The notes: a model not told the origin generated them from the letters alone. DNA of 64,000 nt from Rhodococcus sp. B7740 (GCF_000954115.1 NZ_CP010797.1:3348001-3412000), one strand, 5' to 3'. Numbered from the stretch's first letter, positions 45,132-55,124 are shown. Program-made: numbers and translations.

Positions 45132-46603
45132 AGTTGAACTCGCAGAACCTCGCCGACTTCATCGAGGACGTCGCCGTCCCGACGTACGACCGGTCCGAGG
45201 TGACGGTGGGCATCGTGCATTTCGGCGTCGGCGGCTTCCATCGAGCGCACCAGGCGATGTACGTCGATCGTCTGCTCCAGCAGGGGCAGGCGATGGACTG
45301 GGGAATCTGCGGCGTCGGGGTACTGCCCGGCGACCGGCGAATGAACGACGTCATGCACGCTCAGGACTGCCTGTACACGTTGGCGCTCAAGCATTCCGAC
45401 GGCACGTGGGACACCCGAGTCATCGGTTCCATCGTCGAGTACCTGTTCGCGCCGGACGACGCCGAGGCCGTGATCGAGAAGATGGCCGCCGAAACGACCA
45501 AGATCGTCTCGCTCACCATCACCGAGGGTGGCTACAACTTCTCCGCAACGACGGGCGAGTTCGACGCGGAGAATCCGGCGATCGTCGCCGATCTTGCCGA
45601 GGGTGCTGTACCCGCAACGACATTCGGGCTCGTCACCGAGGCGTTGGCTCGACGCAAGGAACGCGGCATGACGCCCTTCACCATCATGTCCTGCGACAAC
45701 ATCGAGGGCAACGGCCATATGGCGCAGTCGACGTTCACGACGTTCGCGCGACTGAAGGATCCGGCGTTGGCCGACTGGATCCGGGCAGAAGGCGCGTTCC
45801 CCAATTCGATGGTCGATCGCATCACACCGGTCACGACACCGGAAGTGACCGAACAGCTTTCGCTGCGGTACGCCATCGACGACCAGTGGCCCGTCGCGGG
45901 CGAGCCGTTCACGCAGTGGGTGCTCGAGGACAACTTCACCCTCGGCCGTCCGCAGCTGGAAGATGTGGGCGTGCAGGTGGTCGAGGACGTCACCCCCTAC
46001 GAGCTGATGAAGCTGCGGTTGCTCAATGCCAGTCATCAGGCGCTCGCGTACTTCGGTTACCTCAGTGGCTATCGCCTCGTCCACGACGTGTGCCAGGATT
46101 CGCTGTTCTCGGAGTTCCTGCTCGCCTACATGGACGAGGAGGCAACCCCGACGCTGCAGCCGGTCCCCGGCATCGATCTGACCGACTACAAGAGGACGCT
46201 GATCGAGCGGTTCTCCAATCCCGAGATCCGCGATACCGTCGCGCGCCTGTGTGCCGAGTCCTCGGACCGAATTCCCAAGTGGCTCTTGCCTGTCATCCGC
46301 AAGAATCTCGAGACCGGCGGTGAGATCGCCCGCTCCACCGCAGTGGTGGCCAGTTGGGCTCGCTACGCCGAGGCCGTCGACGAGTCCGGCGAGCCCATCG
46401 AGATCGTCGACCAGTTGAAGGATTCACTGGTGCCGATCGCGCAGAGTCAGCGCGAGAACCCCACGGCCTTCATCGCGAACCGCGCAGTGTTCGGGGATCT
46501 GATCGACAACGAGCGCTTCGTCGCCGAGTACACGAAACAACTGTCGTCTCTGCAGGAGCAGGGCGCGCGAGCGACACTGGAATCACTCAGGTCGACTCAC
46601 TGA
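45128..46603 (+). CDS. polyol-specific long-chain mannitol 2-dehydrogenase
   Basis: The 491-aa member of the mannitol dehydrogenase/fructuronate reductase family shows the N-terminal nucleotide motif GVGGFHRAHQAMYVD and the catalytic pattern KLRLLNASH near residue 294 (Lys, then Asn at +5 and His at +8). AAGGAG precedes the ATG, which overlaps the previous stop. It should interconvert D-mannitol and fructose (or arabitol and xylulose) with NAD. The last 17 nt overlap tail-to-tail with ktrA on the other strand. Confidence 0.92.
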   Translation: MKLNSQNLADFIEDVAVPTYDRSEVTVGIVHFGVGGFHRAHQAMYVDRLLQQGQAMDWGICGVGVLPGDRRMNDVMHAQDCLYTLALKHSDGTWDTRVIGSIVEYLFAPDDAEAVIEKMAAETTKIVSLTITEGGYNFSATTGEFDAENPAIVADLAEGAVPATTFGLVTEALARRKERGMTPFTIMSCDNIEGNGHMAQSTFTTFARLKDPALADWIRAEGAFPNSMVDRITPVTTPEVTEQLSLRYAIDDQWPVAGEPFTQWVLEDNFTLGRPQLEDVGVQVVEDVTPYELMKLRLLNASHQALAYFGYLSGYRLVHDVCQDSLFSEFLLAYMDEEATPTLQPVPGIDLTDYKRTLIERFSNPEIRDTVARLCAESSDRIPKWLLPVIRKNLETGGEIARSTAVVASWARYAEAVDESGEPIEIVDQLKDSLVPIAQSQRENPTAFIANRAVFGDLIDNERFVAEYTKQLSSLQEQGARATLESLRSTH

Positions 46604-47252
46604 ATCGCTCGGCGTCTCGAACCTGACCGGAGACGATGACGGTATCGCCTGCGCCGATCACCGTGTCTGCCGTGGCGTAGGTGAATCCTTCGCCCTGACG
46701 CTTGACCGCGACGACGGTGACACGGTGCTTGGTGCGTATCCCGCTCTCGCCCAATTTCTTTCCGATGATGGAAGCGGGCGGAGAGGTCTTGATCATGGCG
46801 AAACCGTCGTCGAATTCGATGTAGTCCATCATTCGGCCACGGACCAGGTGGGCGACGCGCTTGCCCATGTCGTGCTCGGGCCTGACCACATGGTGCACGC
46901 CGATCTGGGTGAGAATCTTGGCGTGCGCGTTGCTGAGCGCTTTGGCCCAGATGGTCGGCAGCGACAGATTCACCAGTGCCGATGCGGTGAGCAGGCTGGC
47001 CTCGAGGTTGGACCCGATGCCCACGACGGCACGGTCGTACTCGTGCACCGACAGCTGTCGAAGAGACTCCTCGTCGGTGGTATCGGCCACCACAGCGTGA
47101 GTCAAACGGTCTGCCACGCGTTGTACAACGGCGTCGTCACTGTCGACGCCGAGCACCTCGACCCCCTGGTCCATCAGTTCCAGAGCGAGCGACTTACCGA
47201 AGCGGCCGAGACCGAGAACGACAACGACGTCGGAGGATGGTTTCCTAGCCAA
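46587..47252 (-). CDS. ktrA: KtrA/TrkA potassium-uptake regulatory subunit
   Basis: The 221-aa RCK protein has a Rossmann N-domain with GLGRFGKSLALEL (13-25) and the acidic ribose-binding VDSDD, plus a C-terminal RCK_C domain (about 135-221). The start is a rare TTG at 47252 inside the ktrB end (8-nt overlap), with AAAGG seven bases upstream. As the cytoplasmic ring it gates the KtrB channel in response to nucleotides. Confidence 0.93.
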   Translation of the reverse strand: MARKPSSDVVVVLGLGRFGKSLALELMDQGVEVLGVDSDDAVVQRVADRLTHAVVADTTDEESLRQLSVHEYDRAVVGIGSNLEASLLTASALVNLSLPTIWAKALSNAHAKILTQIGVHHVVRPEHDMGKRVAHLVRGRMMDYIEFDDGFAMIKTSPPASIIGKKLGESGIRTKHRVTVVAVKRQGEGFTYATADTVIGAGDTVIVSGQVRDAERFSEST

Positions 47253-48621
47253 TGAACGGCCTTTCCGTGGGGAGCGTGTAGCGCCGGCCGCGGTCGCGGG
47301 CGGCCAGAGCGCTGACCAGGGTGATGGAACCGATGCGACCCAGATACATCAAGGCGATCAGAATCACCTGACCCCAGCCGGGCAATTGTGCGGTGATTCC
47401 GGTGGACAGGCCTACCGTCGCGAACGCCGACACGACCTCGAACAGCAGGACGTCGAGGTCGAAGTTCGTGCCCGCGAGCAATGCGACGACCGGCAGCATG
47501 ACCAATGCGACCCCGATCAGCGCGACGGTCAGTGCCTGTCGCTGCACTCGCGCGTCGATCCGACGATCGAACACCGTCACCTCACGATCACCGCGAATCT
47601 CGGCGAGGATGACGAACAGCAGGAGGGCGAACGTGGTGACCTTGATGCCGCCCGCTGTGCCGCCGCTGCCACCGCCGATGAACATCAGGACGTCGGTGAC
47701 GAGCAAGGTCGCGTTGTCGACGTCGGCGTAGTCGACACTGTTGAACCCTGCGGTACGGGGCATGACGCCCTGGAACGTCGCGACCAGCATCTTGTCCCAG
47801 AGCCCGAATTCGCCCAGGGTTCTGGACCACTCGAAGAGCAGCACGACTGCCGGTCCGAGAATCAACAGAATCCCGGTGACGGTCAGCGTCATGCGAGTGT
47901 GCAGCGACCATCTCTTACGTGCCCGAACGCCGCCTGCACGTGCGCGGAGGTGGCGGGCGATCTCGAAGAGAACCGGAAATCCGATGCCGCCCAACACGAC
48001 CGCGATCAACAGAGGAATGCAGATCCACGGATCGGTGGCGAACCCGATCATGTTGTCGCTGAACAAGGCGAAGCCGGCGTTGTTGAACGCGGAGACCGCA
48101 TGAAAGGTCCCCAGCCAGAGTGCGCGCCCGAGAGGCTCGTCGTATCCGATGAAGAAGCGCGCCGCCAGGGCGATCGCGACGACACTCTCGATGATCAGAC
48201 TGGTACGGAACACCCCGACGACGACGCTACGAACGTCGCCCAGCCCCGATGTACGAACCTCTGCGGCTGCGTTGAGCCTGCCTCGAAGTCCTATTCGGTC
48301 GGCCAGAACCAGACCGACCAGGGACGCGATCGTCATGATTCCGAAGCCGCCGATCTGGATCAGACCGAGGATCACGCCCTGCCCGAAACCCGACCAGTAC
48401 ACCGGGGTGTCCACCACGATCAGACCGGTCAGACTGACAGCCGAGGTGGACGTGAACAACGCCTGCAGAAAACCGGTCTCGCTGCCGGGGACGGTGGCCG
48501 CCGGCAGCATCAGCACACCCGCACCCAACGCGATGGCGAGCGCGAATCCCGTGGCCATGACCCGGACCGGGGTGGGCCGGAAGATTGCGGACCAACGCGA
48601 TGCCTGGTGAGCGTCTGTCAC
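47245..48621 (-). CDS. ktrB: KtrB/TrkH-type potassium transporter
   Basis: The 458-aa membrane protein has about eight to ten transmembrane segments. The four P-loop-like selectivity repeats are degenerate, as usual: SAVSLTGLIV, HAVSAFNNAGFAL, MPRTAGFNSVDY and SAFATVGLSTGIT, each keeping a central Gly. The start is a GTG at 48621. It overlaps ktrA, forming a two-gene potassium (or sodium-potassium) uptake operon. Confidence 0.93.
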   Translation of the reverse strand: MTDAHQASRWSAIFRPTPVRVMATGFALAIALGAGVLMLPAATVPGSETGFLQALFTSTSAVSLTGLIVVDTPVYWSGFGQGVILGLIQIGGFGIMTIASLVGLVLADRIGLRGRLNAAAEVRTSGLGDVRSVVVGVFRTSLIIESVVAIALAARFFIGYDEPLGRALWLGTFHAVSAFNNAGFALFSDNMIGFATDPWICIPLLIAVVLGGIGFPVLFEIARHLRARAGGVRARKRWSLHTRMTLTVTGILLILGPAVVLLFEWSRTLGEFGLWDKMLVATFQGVMPRTAGFNSVDYADVDNATLLVTDVLMFIGGGSGGTAGGIKVTTFALLLFVILAEIRGDREVTVFDRRIDARVQRQALTVALIGVALVMLPVVALLAGTNFDLDVLLFEVVSAFATVGLSTGITAQLPGWGQVILIALMYLGRIGSITLVSALAARDRGRRYTLPTERPFIG

Positions 48622-48708
48622 CCAGGAGACAGTACCGGTGGGACGAGCCGCTTCGCGGCACGTGCACGAAACTTCGTAGCAGGGGTCGAGTTTCCGCTCA
48701 CCTGCGCG

Positions 48709-49908
48709 TCAGCGCACCACAGCCTTCGCAACGGTCCACGCACGACCCTGCTCACTGAGCGTGAAGCCCAATCCCGGACGTGCAGACAGATGCATGCGCC
48801 CGTCTCGGGTCTCGAGGTGCTCGTCGAACAGTGGGTCCAACCAGTCGAAGTGCTCCACCCACGTCTGCAGTGGATACACCGCCGCGAGATGCAGGTGGAT
48901 CTCCATGGCGAAATGCGGCGCGAGCTGCAGATTGTGATGCTCGGCCAGCGACGCCAATTTCAGGAACTGCGTGATTCCGCCGATACGCGGAGCGTCGGGC
49001 TGCAGGATGTCCACCGAACCGGCCTCGATGAGGCGGACGTGCTCGCCGACGCTGGCCAACATCTCGCCCGTCGCAATGGAGGTGTCGAGGCTGCGAGCGA
49101 GCTGCGCATGCCCCTCGGCGTCGTAAGCGTCGAGGGGCTCCTCGATCCAGACGAGATCGAACTCTTCGAGTATGCGGCCCATCCGCTGCGCCGTCGGCCG
49201 ATCCCATTGCTGGTTGGCGTCGACCATCAGTGGGACGTCGTCGCCGAGAAACTCACGCACCGCAGTGACGCGGGCGATGTCGGTACGCCAATCCGGCTGT
49301 CCCACCTTCAGTTTGATACCCCCGATCCCGTTCGCCAGCGACATGGCAGCGTTCTCCATGACCTCCTCGATCGGCGTGTGCAGGAACCCGCCCGAGGTGT
49401 TGTACGTCTGCACCGAATCTCGTGACGACCCGATCAGCTTGGCCAGCGGCAACCCAGCGCGCTTGGCCTTGAGATCCCACAGCGCGATGTCGATCGCCGC
49501 AATCGCCTGCGTGGCAACGCCACTGCGGCCCACCGAGGCACCGGCCCACACCAGCTTGGTCCAGATCTTGCCGATGTCGTTCGGATCTTCTCCGATGAGA
49601 GCCGGGGCGATCTCCTGGGCATGTGCGAACTGGGCAGGTCCGCCGGCGCGCTTGGAGTATCCGAACCCGATTCCCTCATGGCCCTGTTCGGTACGAATCT
49701 CGGCGAACAGGAAGACCACCTCGGTCATCGCCTTCTGCCGACCGGTGAGCACCTTGGCGTCGCTGATCGGATTCTTCAGCGGTAGCACGATCGAGGACAG
49801 CGTCACCTCCGCGATGCGGTCGATGCTCGCGGCCCCGGGGGCCAGCGCCGTGATCGCTGCATTCGGGGCAGAGAGTCCGGTGGTGGGCTTGTCGACGTCT
49901 ACGGTCAT
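48709..49908 (-). CDS. galactarate/L-talarate dehydratase-like enolase superfamily enzyme
   Basis: The protein has 399 aa from ATG 49908 with AGGAG upstream; an extra 12 codons are open but unsupported. It has the muconate-lactonising/mandelate racemase fold: catalytic Lys in GIKLKVGQ, metal ligands in VDANQQWD, EEPLDAYD and TGEM, and the His-bearing APHFAMEIHLHLAA that resembles L-talarate/galactarate dehydratases. It should dehydrate an aldaric acid to a 2-keto-3-deoxy product. Exact substrate is inferred. It is the promoter-distal gene on this side of the locus, 72 nt after the hydroxyacid dehydrogenase stop, in a gap that contains its own inverted repeat. Confidence 0.85.
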   Translation of the reverse strand: MTVDVDKPTTGLSAPNAAITALAPGAASIDRIAEVTLSSIVLPLKNPISDAKVLTGRQKAMTEVVFLFAEIRTEQGHEGIGFGYSKRAGGPAQFAHAQEIAPALIGEDPNDIGKIWTKLVWAGASVGRSGVATQAIAAIDIALWDLKAKRAGLPLAKLIGSSRDSVQTYNTSGGFLHTPIEEVMENAAMSLANGIGGIKLKVGQPDWRTDIARVTAVREFLGDDVPLMVDANQQWDRPTAQRMGRILEEFDLVWIEEPLDAYDAEGHAQLARSLDTSIATGEMLASVGEHVRLIEAGSVDILQPDAPRIGGITQFLKLASLAEHHNLQLAPHFAMEIHLHLAAVYPLQTWVEHFDWLDPLFDEHLETRDGRMHLSARPGLGFTLSEQGRAWTVAKAVVR

Positions 49909-49948
49909 CTGCAACTCCTGAAATCGTCGATTACGTTGCTTCACAGAC

Positions 49949-49965
49949 TATTTCGACGCGAAATA
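49949..49965. promoter_or_regulatory. inverted repeat upstream of the galactarate-type enolase gene
   Basis: TATTTCG-ACG-CGAAATA is a perfect 7-bp inverted repeat, markedly AT-rich for this genome. It sits 41 nt before the start at 49908, a position suited to an operator. It resembles IclR- or GntR-type sites, but no such regulator gene is in the window. Confidence 0.55.
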
Positions 49966-49980
49966 TACGTCCAACACCGT

Positions 49981-50934
49981 TTACCGGCGGATCGATGCCG
50001 CCAGTGCATCGATGTTCGACGCGATGTCGGCAACCCGGCCGACGAACGTGTGATGCGTGACGCCCGACGAGTGGGGTGTCATCAGCACGTTGTCGAGATC
50101 GCGGAAAGGCAACGAGCTCGGCTCTCCCAACCCGTCGAGACCCGGGTAGCGGTACCAGACGTCGATCGCGGCCGCGGCAATCCGTTTGCGTGACAACGCG
50201 TCGAACAGCGGCTGTTCCTGCACCAGGGGACCACGACCGACATTGACGAGTACCCCGTCGGCGCCGAGCCTTCCCAGTTCGTCGGCACCGATCATGCCGC
50301 GGGTGTGCTCGTTCAGCGGTGCAGAGACCACGAGGACATCGGCGAAGTCGGCCAGCTTCCCCAGATCATCTGTCGTGGAGTGCCACTCAAGACCCTCGTC
50401 CGGTGCGTGTCCACTACCGGTGACTGCTGCCCCCACCGCCCCGTAGGTCCGGAACAACTGCCACGTCCGCCTACCGATGTGTCCGAAACCGACGAATCCG
50501 ATACGAGCACCGCTCAGCGAGAGAGGTTGCGCGATTCTCGGGTCGTAGACCGAGGTGGCGAACACTCCCGAGCGGAGTGCGCGGTCCTGCTGCAGGAACT
50601 GTCGCCGCAGCATCACCGTCGCCGACACGACGTACTCGGCGATCGACTGCTCGTGGTGAAAGGTGTTGCACACCTGCACATCGCGCCCCAATCCGGAGCG
50701 GTCGACATTGTCCGTTCCCGCGCCGGCAACGTGCACCATCCGCAGCCTCGGCGCAGCGGCACCCATGGCCGCACTGAACTTGCCGCCGACGTACACGTCC
50801 GCATCGGCAAGCTCCTCGACGACGCGACTCTCGTCGAACGGAACACACCAGACGACCTCGGTGCCGACGGGTAGCCCGGCCTCGAACTGCTCACGATGCG
50901 GCAGAACGTTGCGATCGCCGACAACGATCTTCAT
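49981..50934 (-). CDS. D-2-hydroxyacid dehydrogenase (NAD/NADP-dependent)
   Basis: The protein has 317 aa from ATG 50934, overlapping the glucarate dehydratase stop (ATGA). The Rossmann motif is [13 protein letters not shown], the catalytic Arg lies in NVGRGPLV, and the terminal His region is [11 protein letters not shown]. It reduces a 2-keto acid or oxidises a 2-hydroxy acid. Placement among aldarate dehydratases suggests a sugar-acid intermediate such as a tartronate-, glyoxylate- or uronate-derived compound. The substrate cannot be read from sequence. Confidence 0.88.
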   Translation of the reverse strand: MKIVVGDRNVLPHREQFEAGLPVGTEVVWCVPFDESRVVEELADADVYVGGKFSAAMGAAAPRLRMVHVAGAGTDNVDRSGLGRDVQVCNTFHHEQSIAEYVVSATVMLRRQFLQQDRALRSGVFATSVYDPRIAQPLSLSGARIGFVGFGHIGRRTWQLFRTYGAVGAAVTGSGHAPDEGLEWHSTTDDLGKLADFADVLVVSAPLNEHTRGMIGADELGRLGADGVLVNVGRGPLVQEQPLFDALSRKRIAAAAIDVWYRYPGLDGLGEPSSLPFRDLDNVLMTPHSSGVTHHTFVGRVADIASNIDALAASIRR

Positions 50935-52277
50935 CGCACCAGAGCCGGTCGCTTGCTGTCGAACGTCCATCCCTCGATCAGGTACTGCATGCCGATGGCG
51001 TCGTCGCGGGCACCGAGCCCCTCCTTCTGGTACAGCTCGTGTGCCGCGTCGATCCGTTCGAAGTCGAGTTCCACTCCGAGGCCGGGCTTGTCGGGGACTG
51101 TGAGGTAGCCGTCCTCGATGGTGAACGGCTCATTGGTGACTCGTTGCCCGTCCTGCCAGATCCAGTGAGTGTCGATGGCGGTGATCGTGCCAGGAGCTGC
51201 GGCGGCGACATGGGTGAACATGGCCAGTGAGACGTCGAAGTGATTGTTGGAGTGCGAACCCCACGTCAGGCCCCAGGCGTCACACAGTTGCGCTACGCGC
51301 ACCGAACCGGCCATCGTCCAGAAGTGCGGGTCGGCCAACGGAATGTCCACGGCACCGGACCGGATGGTGTGGCCCATCTCGCGCCAGTCGGTGGCGATCA
51401 TGTTGGTCGCTGTCTGTAGACCGGTGGCGCGCTTGAACTCCGTCATCACCTCACGTCCGGAGAAGCCGCCCTCGGGTCCCACGGGATCCTCGGCGTAGGC
51501 GAGCACATCGCGCAGTCCGCGGCAGGTCTCGATCGCATCCTTCAGCAACCACCCGCCGTTGGGATCCAACGTGATTCGCGCCTCCGGGAACCGTTCGGCA
51601 AGGGCACGTACCGCAGCGGCTTCCTCGGCCGCCGGCAGCGCTCCACCCTTGAGCTTGAAGTCCTGGAATCCGTACCGCGCCTGCGCGGCCTCGGCAAGGC
51701 GCACGATCGACTCGGGATCCATGGCCTCCTCGTGCCGGATGCGCATCCAGTCGTCGGCTCCGGCGGCCTCGTCGTCCGCACCGCGGTAGGCGAGGTCGGT
51801 CTTGTTCCGGTCGGCGACGAAGAACAGGTAGCCCAGAGCCTGCACCTTCTCGCGCTGCTGCCCGTCCCCCAACAGTGCTGCGACACTGACACCGAGGTGC
51901 TGTCCGAGCAGATCCAACAGCGCCGATTCCACTGCGGTCACCGCATGGATCGCAATCCGCAGATCGAACGTCTGCGCCCCGCGGCCACCGGAATCCCGAT
52001 CGGCGAACGCGCGACGCATCTCGGCGAGAATCGCGTTGTAGTGGCCGACGCCCTTGCCCTCGACCAGCACGCGCGCATCCTCGAGAGTCTTCCGAATCGC
52101 CTCTCCTCCCGGCACTTCGCCGACGCCGGTGCGCCCGTCCGAGTCGGTGAGCACCACCAGATTGCGAGTGAAGTACGGTGCATGCGCACCGCTGAGATTG
52201 AGCAGCATGTCGTCGTGGCCCGCGATGGGTACCACGCGCATCTCGCTGACGACGGGGGTGCTGGTGTGGACGCTCAT
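50931..52277 (-). CDS. gudD: D-glucarate dehydratase
   Basis: The 448-aa protein matches the usual length of the E. coli enzyme (about 446). Landmarks are the catalytic FKLKGG, metal ligands in DPNGGW and [10 protein letters not shown], the family-typical [13 protein letters not shown], and [13 protein letters not shown] with its catalytic His. The ribosome site is GGAAAGG. It converts D-glucarate (and L-idarate) to 5-keto-4-deoxyglucarate, the substrate of the dehydratase encoded divergently at 54198. It is first in its operon and starts from a promoter mirrored on the other strand. Confidence 0.93.
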   Translation of the reverse strand: MSVHTSTPVVSEMRVVPIAGHDDMLLNLSGAHAPYFTRNLVVLTDSDGRTGVGEVPGGEAIRKTLEDARVLVEGKGVGHYNAILAEMRRAFADRDSGGRGAQTFDLRIAIHAVTAVESALLDLLGQHLGVSVAALLGDGQQREKVQALGYLFFVADRNKTDLAYRGADDEAAGADDWMRIRHEEAMDPESIVRLAEAAQARYGFQDFKLKGGALPAAEEAAAVRALAERFPEARITLDPNGGWLLKDAIETCRGLRDVLAYAEDPVGPEGGFSGREVMTEFKRATGLQTATNMIATDWREMGHTIRSGAVDIPLADPHFWTMAGSVRVAQLCDAWGLTWGSHSNNHFDVSLAMFTHVAAAAPGTITAIDTHWIWQDGQRVTNEPFTIEDGYLTVPDKPGLGVELDFERIDAAHELYQKEGLGARDDAIGMQYLIEGWTFDSKRPALVR

Positions 52278-52322
52278 GTCCGACCTTTCCTCACATACTT
52301 CCGGTGACTCTGCTCACAGGAA

Positions 52323-52353
52323 ACACTAGGGCCGCGGATCGATGCATGTCCAA
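52323..52353 (-). promoter_or_regulatory. promoter of the gudD operon
   Basis: On the minus strand, TTGGAC (52353-52348) is followed after 19 nt by TAGTGT (52328-52323), a reasonable actinobacterial sigma-70 pair. The -35 lies inside the repeat at 52337-52354. The predicted transcript start is about 40 nt before gudD. Confidence 0.6.
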
Positions 52354-52354
52354 G
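52337..52354. repeat. aldarate-locus 18-bp operator repeat, copy 1
   Basis: GATCGATGCATGTCCAAG matches the reverse complement of 52466-52483 at 17 of 18 positions. Each copy covers the -35 of one of the two divergent promoters, so a single regulator could repress or activate both operons in step. Confidence 0.65.
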
Positions 52355-52363
52355 ACCATCTAC

Positions 52364-52377
52364 GCATCGACCGATGC
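52364..52377. repeat. central palindrome between the divergent aldarate promoters
   Basis: GCATCG-AC-CGATGC is a perfect inverted repeat near the middle of the 289-nt divergent region. It may be a third binding site or a chance GC-rich palindrome. Confidence 0.4.
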
Positions 52378-52465
52378 AGTAGAGGTATCGGCATCCGCAG
52401 CCGGTGCTCATCGGGCCTGGCAGCAACATCGATACCGAGACTGAATCAAATGCGACTTTTTTCGA

Positions 52466-52483
52466 CTTGGACATGTATCGATC
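52466..52483. repeat. aldarate-locus 18-bp operator repeat, copy 2
   Basis: CTTGGACATGTATCGATC is the inverted partner of 52337-52354. It contains the -35 of the plus-strand promoter. Confidence 0.65.
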
Positions 52484-52496
52484 GGCCTTCTAGCGT
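52467..52496 (+). promoter_or_regulatory. promoter of the semialdehyde dehydrogenase operon
   Basis: TTGGAC (52467-52472), an 18-nt spacer, then TAGCGT (52491-52496). The predicted leader to the ATG at 52567 is about 65 nt. Confidence 0.6.
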
Positions 52497-52566
52497 GGTG
52501 ATCTATGAGCCAGGTCACGCCCTGGTGTCAGCGCACGTACCGCACCACAGCCCTAGGAGTCACCCC

Positions 52567-54165
52567 ATGACAGCGTCGACGACACAGTCCACCAACCTCA
52601 CCGGCCGGATGATCATCGCCGGCGTCCCGGTCTTCGGTGCCGGCACGCAGATTCACGGAGTCGACCCAAGCACCGGCGAGGATCTCGAACCCGCCTACGG
52701 TCACGGCAACGACACCGACGTCGAGAAGGCCTGTGCCGCAGCAGCCGAGGCGTTCGCCGACTACCGCGCCACGTCCTCGGAGACCCGCGCTCAGTTCCTA
52801 GAGACCATCGCCGACAACATCGCCGCCCTCGGCGACACTCTGATCGAGCGCACCGTTGCCGAGTCAGGACTCCCGTTGGCCCGCATCACCGGCGAGGTCG
52901 GCCGCACCACCGGACAACTGCGCCTGTTCGCTTCGGTTCTGCGCGAGGGCAGTTGGAACGGTGCCCGCATCGATCCGGCACTGCCCGAGCGCACGCCACT
53001 GCCCCGCCCCGACATCCGCCAGCGGCAGATTCCGTTGGGCCCGGTTGCGGTGTTCGGGGCCAGCAACTTCCCGCTCGCCTTCTCCGTTGCCGGCGGCGAC
53101 ACCGCTTCTGCGCTCGCGGCAGGCTGCCCCGTGGTGGTCAAGGCCCACGATGCCCATCCCGGAACGTCCGAGCTGGTCGGTCGAGCAATCGCCGACGCTG
53201 TGGCCTCCACCGGAATGCCCTCGGGCACATTCTCACTCCTGTTCGGCTCCGGCCGCGGACTCGGTACCGATCTGGTGACCGATCCGCGCATCAAAGCCGT
53301 CGGATTCACCGGATCCCGTTCGGGTGGAACGGCCCTCGTGGCCGCGGCGGCCGGTCGTCGCGAGCCCATCCCGGTGTACGCGGAGATGAGTTCAATCAAC
53401 CCGGTGTTCGTCATGGACGGCGCACTCGCCTCCCGCGGGGCCGAACTCGGCCGCGCCTTCGTCGCATCGCTCACGATGGGCTCGGGGCAGTTCTGCACCA
53501 ACCCCGGCCTCGTGATCGCCGTCGACGGCCCGGGCCTGCAGTCCTTCACCGACGCGGCCACCACAGCGGTGCAGGAATCGACCCCCACCACGATGTTGAC
53601 CCCGAACATCGCGTCGAGTTACGCGGACGGTGTCGCCACGCTGTCCGGTTCGGTCACCGAGATCGCCCGTGGTACCGAAACGGACGCTCCGAATGCCTGC
53701 CGCGCAGCACTGTTCGACACCGACGCCGACACGTTCCTCACCTCCGAGGCCGCGCAGGCCGAGGTCTTCGGCTCGTCGAGCCTCATCGTTCGCTGCACCG
53801 ATGCACAGCAGGTCCGGGATGTCGCCGCGCTGCTCGAAGGCCAGCTGACCGCGACCGTGCACGCCGACGAGTCCGATCATGCCGAGGCAGGCAAGCTCCT
53901 CTCGGTTCTCGAACTCAAGGCCGGGCGCATCCTGTTCGACGGATGGCCCACCGGCGTCGAGGTCGGCCACGCGATGGTGCACGGCGGCCCCTTCCCCGCC
54001 ACGTCCAACTCCCGCACGACATCGGTCGGATCGCTCGCCATCGAACGCTTTCTGCGTCCTGTCTCCTACCAGGACGTACCGAATTCCCTGCTGCCCAGCG
54101 CAATTGCGGACGGCAATCCCGACGGGATCTTCCGCCGCATCGACGGCCGGCTCACCCAAGACTGA
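52567..54165 (+). CDS. 2,5-dioxovalerate (alpha-ketoglutaric semialdehyde) dehydrogenase
   Basis: The protein has 532 aa from ATG 52567 with AGGAG upstream; the longer open frame crosses the promoter. It is an aldehyde dehydrogenase of the KGSADH type: [22 protein letters not shown] (named here by FGASNFP), catalytic Glu in [13 protein letters not shown] and catalytic Cys in [10 protein letters not shown]. It oxidises 2-oxoglutarate semialdehyde to 2-oxoglutarate, the last step of the glucarate/galactarate route, directly after the dehydratase encoded by the next gene. Confidence 0.92.
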   Translation: MTASTTQSTNLTGRMIIAGVPVFGAGTQIHGVDPSTGEDLEPAYGHGNDTDVEKACAAAAEAFADYRATSSETRAQFLETIADNIAALGDTLIERTVAESGLPLARITGEVGRTTGQLRLFASVLREGSWNGARIDPALPERTPLPRPDIRQRQIPLGPVAVFGASNFPLAFSVAGGDTASALAAGCPVVVKAHDAHPGTSELVGRAIADAVASTGMPSGTFSLLFGSGRGLGTDLVTDPRIKAVGFTGSRSGGTALVAAAAGRREPIPVYAEMSSINPVFVMDGALASRGAELGRAFVASLTMGSGQFCTNPGLVIAVDGPGLQSFTDAATTAVQESTPTTMLTPNIASSYADGVATLSGSVTEIARGTETDAPNACRAALFDTDADTFLTSEAAQAEVFGSSSLIVRCTDAQQVRDVAALLEGQLTATVHADESDHAEAGKLLSVLELKAGRILFDGWPTGVEVGHAMVHGGPFPATSNSRTTSVGSLAIERFLRPVSYQDVPNSLLPSAIADGNPDGIFRRIDGRLTQD

Positions 54166-54197
54166 TCCACCCCACCCACATTCTCGAGGAGATCCCC

Positions 54198-55124
54198 ATG
54201 CTCGACGGCGTCCTGTTCTTCCCCGTCACCCCGTTCACCGCTTCCGGTGAAGTCGATTACGACCTGCTGGCCGCTCATATCGCGAAGGGTGTCGACGCGG
54301 GACCCGGTGGAGTGTTCATCGCCTGCGGCACCGGCGAATTCCACGCCCTCGAAACCGAGGAGTTCGGCAAGATCGTGCGCACCGCAGTCGACGTCGTCGC
54401 GGGTCGCGTGCCGGTCTACGCCGGTGCGGGCGGATCCGTCGCCCAGGCAAAGGCATTCGCGGCGAGCGCGAAGTCGAACGGTGCTGACGGCATCCTGCTG
54501 CTCCCTCCCTACCTGGTGACGATGCCGCAGGCCGGTCTGGTCAATTACACCAAGGCCGTTGCCGGTGCATCGGATCTGCCGCTGATCGTCTACAACCGCG
54601 GCAACGCCCGCTTCACCGAGGACTCGGCCGTCGAGGTGGCGCAGCTGCCTACTGTCGTCGGATTCAAGGACGGCACAGGGGATCTCGATCAGGTCGGCCG
54701 CATCGTCCGCGCGGTGCTGGACGCGCTGGAACCGTCGGGCAAGTCTTTCCAGTTCTTCAACGGTCTGCCCACCGCGGAGGTCTCGCAGCAGGCATACCGC
54801 GCGATCGGGGTCACGCTGTACTCGTCTGCGACGTTCGCGTTCGCACCCGAACTGGCCCTGGCGTTCTATCGTTCGCTCGACAGCGGCAACGACGAGCTCA
54901 CTGCCGCACTGCTTCGCGAGTTCTTCCACCCGCTGGTTCGCCTGCGCGACAAGGTTCCCGGCTACGCCGTCTCTCTCATCAAGGCGGGCGTGACGATGGA
55001 AGGGATCGAGGCAGGCCCGGTTCGTCCGCCACTGGTGGACATCAGTGCCCCGCACCTCGAGGAACTGACCGCGATCGTCGCCGCCGGCCGGGCCGTGTTG
55101 GCCGACGAGCTCGCGGTGCACTGA
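54198..55124 (+). CDS. kdgD: 5-dehydro-4-deoxyglucarate dehydratase (decarboxylating)
   Basis: The 308-aa DapA-superfamily TIM barrel starts at ATG 54198 after CGAGGAG. Landmarks are ACGTGEFHAL (substrate carboxylate loop), IVYNRGNARF (Tyr) and VGFKDGTGD (Schiff-base Lys). It dehydrates and decarboxylates 5-keto-4-deoxyglucarate to 2-oxoglutarate semialdehyde. Both the enzymes that feed it and the one that uses its product are encoded in the same locus. It shares one base with the following enolase gene (TGATG). Confidence 0.93.
   Translation: MLDGVLFFPVTPFTASGEVDYDLLAAHIAKGVDAGPGGVFIACGTGEFHALETEEFGKIVRTAVDVVAGRVPVYAGAGGSVAQAKAFAASAKSNGADGILLLPPYLVTMPQAGLVNYTKAVAGASDLPLIVYNRGNARFTEDSAVEVAQLPTVVGFKDGTGDLDQVGRIVRAVLDALEPSGKSFQFFNGLPTAEVSQQAYRAIGVTLYSSATFAFAPELALAFYRSLDSGNDELTAALLREFFHPLVRLRDKVPGYAVSLIKAGVTMEGIEAGPVRPPLVDISAPHLEELTAIVAAGRAVLADELAVH

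Noticed and set aside
47386-49425. 679-aa plus-strand open frame across ktrB and the enolase gene
   Set aside because: It spans two good minus-strand genes and their gap; its composition (Asp/Arg/Gln/His-rich) is typical of a shadow frame.
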